NCBI GenBank assembly: GCA_013335235.1
Contig: JAAXVZ010000055.1
Span: forward strand, 1-7,365
DNA length: 7,365 bases
DNA from: Nanobdellota archaeon
GTDB taxonomy: Archaea; Nanobdellota; Nanobdellia; Woesearchaeales; GW2011-AR15
Direction of reading: 5' to 3'
Positions 6,338 to 7,365 of the stretch are shown here, in pieces. The stretch's first letter is position 1, and each line of letters opens with the position of its first letter. A program made the translations under genes and the position numbers. Under the pieces are notes generated by a model. The model worked only from the letters and a program-made list of their open reading frames with translations, made no database searches and was not told where the DNA came from.

Positions 6338-6350
6338 CCATATAATAGTA
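6338..6350 (-). promoter_or_regulatory. TATA-like box of the lyase gene
   Basis: Read on the minus strand, TACTATTATATGG is centred about 42 bases before ATG 6302. Starting about 25 bases downstream, near 6319, would give a short leader that still contains the AGGTGA site. The left palindrome begins two bases upstream of this box, where the TFB recognition element would lie. Confidence 0.5.
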
Positions 6351-6351
6351 A

Positions 6352-6377
6352 TTGAAGATTATTCGAAAAATATTCAA
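6352..6377. promoter_or_regulatory. 26-bp imperfect palindrome, putative Lrp-type operator
   Basis: TTGAA...TTCGAA...TTCAA is symmetric about 6364/6365 with 22 of 26 positions matching its reverse complement. It can also be read as two GAA-N5-TTC boxes (6354-6364 and 6365-6375) 11 bp apart, about one helical turn. It lies between the two opposed TATA boxes, so a bound protein could affect both genes. The divergent Lrp/AsnC gene is the obvious candidate, by inference. Confidence 0.55.
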
Positions 6378-6381
6378 AATA

Positions 6382-6390
6382 TTTATAAAA
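6382..6390 (+). promoter_or_regulatory. TATA box of the Lrp-type regulator (leaderless)
   Basis: TTTATAAAA is centred 26 bases before ATG 6412, the usual TATA-to-start distance in archaea, so the transcript probably begins at or next to the start codon. No GGTGA site precedes this gene, unlike most others here, which fits a leaderless mRNA. Confidence 0.6.
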
Positions 6391-6391
6391 G

Positions 6392-6408
6392 ATTGAAGAT
6401 TATTCAAT
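6392..6408. promoter_or_regulatory. Second palindrome between TATA box and start of the Lrp gene
   Basis: ATTGAA-GATTA-TTCAAT has perfect 6-bp arms around a 5-bp core. Its first 14 bases (6392-6405) repeat exactly those at 6351-6364, 41 bp apart, about four helical turns. Lying between the TATA box and the start codon, it is placed for autorepression of the regulator gene. Confidence 0.55.
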
Positions 6409-6411
6409 AAT

Positions 6412-6861
6412 ATGAGAGACATTAAAGAAAGGCTTATCACGCTGTTTAAAAAAGGATACTGCACCCCGCAGATTGCAAGGCTTGCAAAAGAGCTGAAAGA
6501 ACCGTCCGCAACCCTGCATTATAACATAAAGAAGCTGGAAAGAGATGGCGAGATAAAGGCCTACAAAGCTGTCTTTGATTACAGGAAGATAGGAGAAGGG
6601 TTCTGCAGCTACATACTGATAAACCTCTCTCCGGACGAGTATGGGAATCCTGAGCGTGTGGGAAAGGAATTCCTAAAATATGATGAGATAGAAAGTATTG
6701 ACATAATAACAGGCGACTGGGAGCTGCTGCTAAAAGTGAGAGCAAAAGACCAGGACGCATATTATGAATTCGTGAAACGTGTATTGTCAAGAAGAGGGAT
6801 AACAAAGATAAAGACCCTGACGTCCCTAAGGCAGCTCAAGACAGAGTTTGTCCTGCTTTGA
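6412..6861 (+). CDS. Lrp/AsnC family transcriptional regulator
   Basis: The 149-aa protein has the standard Lrp layout: an N-terminal winged helix-turn-helix (about 5-50, including TPQIARLAKEL and ATLHYNIKKLERDGEI) and a C-terminal RAM ligand-binding domain (about 62-145). The RAM glycine turn is seen in IITGDWELLLKV (98-109). Such proteins form dimers and octamers that bind palindromic operators and often respond to amino acids. It is transcribed away from the lyase gene with palindromes in between, so control of its own gene and of the lyase operon is likely. The ligand is unknown; tyrosine, tryptophan or phenylalanine would suit the setting. The ATG start follows from the leaderless TATA spacing. 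The TGA stop directly abuts the stop of the convergent membrane protein gene. Confidence 0.92.
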   Translation: MRDIKERLITLFKKGYCTPQIARLAKELKEPSATLHYNIKKLERDGEIKAYKAVFDYRKIGEGFCSYILINLSPDEYGNPERVGKEFLKYDEIESIDIITGDWELLLKVRAKDQDAYYEFVKRVLSRRGITKIKTLTSLRQLKTEFVLL

Positions 6862-7365
6862 TTACGCTTCTGTTGCCTGAGTGGTTTTAGTTCTCGAGCT
6901 CTCAAGGCGTTTTACCATTTCCAGCATATAAACAACAGGGAATGCTGAAAGGGGTGCAGAAACAAGCAGATAAGCCAGTGTAAAGACAACCCCCATAAAG
7001 GCACCTGATGCGACTGCCATGATAATGAAAAAAGTAGGCGGAAAGGTGTCTTTTAGCAACAGATAAGGGATGATGCCTGCAAGGATCAAGAATACCGCAA
7101 TGAGAAAAAACGGCAGGAAGAGTATAACCCCACATACTGCCCGTACAATCTCAAGGCAGCCGCTGATGAGCCAGAAAAGGAATATCTCTGTCATATTGCC
7201 CTTAGCAAGGCTCTTGAAGTGTGACCATGCGCTGTGTATCCCTTTCTTCTTATAGTACATTATAGGAACAACAAAACACTCAAGTATGAAAAGCGCGATG
7301 CCAATAGGAAAAGATATGAGTATCAGGCCAAGGACCATAGGTATAAGCAGCCACCAGTTGAAGGC
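6862..7365 (-). CDS. Polytopic membrane protein, 5' end off the window
   Basis: The frame stays open through the right edge (AFNWWLLIP upstream of the first visible Met at 7338), so the gene begins outside the window and 167 codons are seen. About four hydrophobic segments are evident: one near the visible N-terminus (LGLILISFPIGIALFIL), one around FLFWLISG running into VCGVILFLPFFLIAVFLILA, one at FFIIMAVASG, and one at VVFTLAYLLVSAPLSAF. Between the first two lies the pattern VVPIMYYKKKGIHSAW. With the C-terminal FPVVYMLEMVKRLE, this resembles uncharacterised multi-pass proteins common in bacteria and archaea; I cannot name the family with confidence. The tail (SSRTKTTQATEA) is polar. Its stop TAA is adjacent to the stop of the Lrp-type gene, with no gap and no visible terminator. 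Confidence 0.82.
   Translation of the reverse strand, partial: AFNWWLLIPMVLGLILISFPIGIALFILECFVVPIMYYKKKGIHSAWSHFKSLAKGNMTEIFLFWLISGCLEIVRAVCGVILFLPFFLIAVFLILAGIIPYLLLKDTFPPTFFIIMAVASGAFMGVVFTLAYLLVSAPLSAFPVVYMLEMVKRLESSRTKTTQATEA

Noticed and set aside
6351..6408. CRISPR-like or mobile-element repeat, from the 14-bp direct repeat.
   Set aside because: There are only two exact copies, palindromic and placed around TATA boxes, so operator sites fit better; no further units or element genes are present.

Overview
The window reads as a piece of a compact archaeal genome, possibly from a small-genome (DPANN-type) lineage. The evidence is indirect: an archaeal/eukaryotic-type TrpRS, a SerK-like ParB-fold protein of the kind known from Thermococcales, TATA-like boxes at the expected distance from starts, a probable leaderless Lrp-type gene, GGTGA-type ribosome binding sites, heavy AGG/AGA and ATA codon use, and genes that abut or overlap. 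A 60-base stretch counted near 1381 is about 42% GC.

Bases 1 to about 240 differ sharply. The first 60 bases are about 72% GC and encode an internal piece of the RNA ligase RtcB that stops at an in-frame TGA. This looks like material from another genome (chimeric contig end or recent transfer), not part of the locus.

Layout. A plus-strand operon (262-2636) holds a canonical-type trpB, an unrecognised 120-aa protein and a radical SAM protein, packed with overlaps or 1-nt gaps and ending at a T-run. A second plus-strand unit (2694/2700-4475) encodes TrpRS with an extra N-terminal B3/B4 (PheRS-beta editing-type) domain. Its stop codon overlaps tail to tail with a minus-strand pair: a tyrosine phenol-lyase/tryptophanase family enzyme (6302-4854) and a short SerK-like ParB-domain protein (4891-4472). 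Divergent from the lyase is an Lrp/AsnC regulator (6412-6861). The 104-109 bp between them carries two opposed TATA boxes and palindromes built on GAA-N5-TTC. The regulator abuts, tail to tail, a partial minus-strand membrane protein that runs off the right edge.

The genes share a theme: aromatic amino acids and L-serine. TrpB joins indole to serine, the lyase family interconverts tyrosine (or tryptophan) with its ring compound plus pyruvate and ammonia, the SerK family phosphorylates free serine, TrpRS charges tRNA-Trp, and an amino-acid-sensing type regulator sits at the lyase promoter. No trpA or other tryptophan biosynthesis gene is present here, so salvage of indole or phenol-type compounds is a plausible but unproven reading. 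The most unusual items are the B3/B4-TrpRS fusion, the lyase with a tyrosine-lyase-type substrate pocket but altered cofactor and cation residues, and the unknown protein paired with a radical SAM enzyme.
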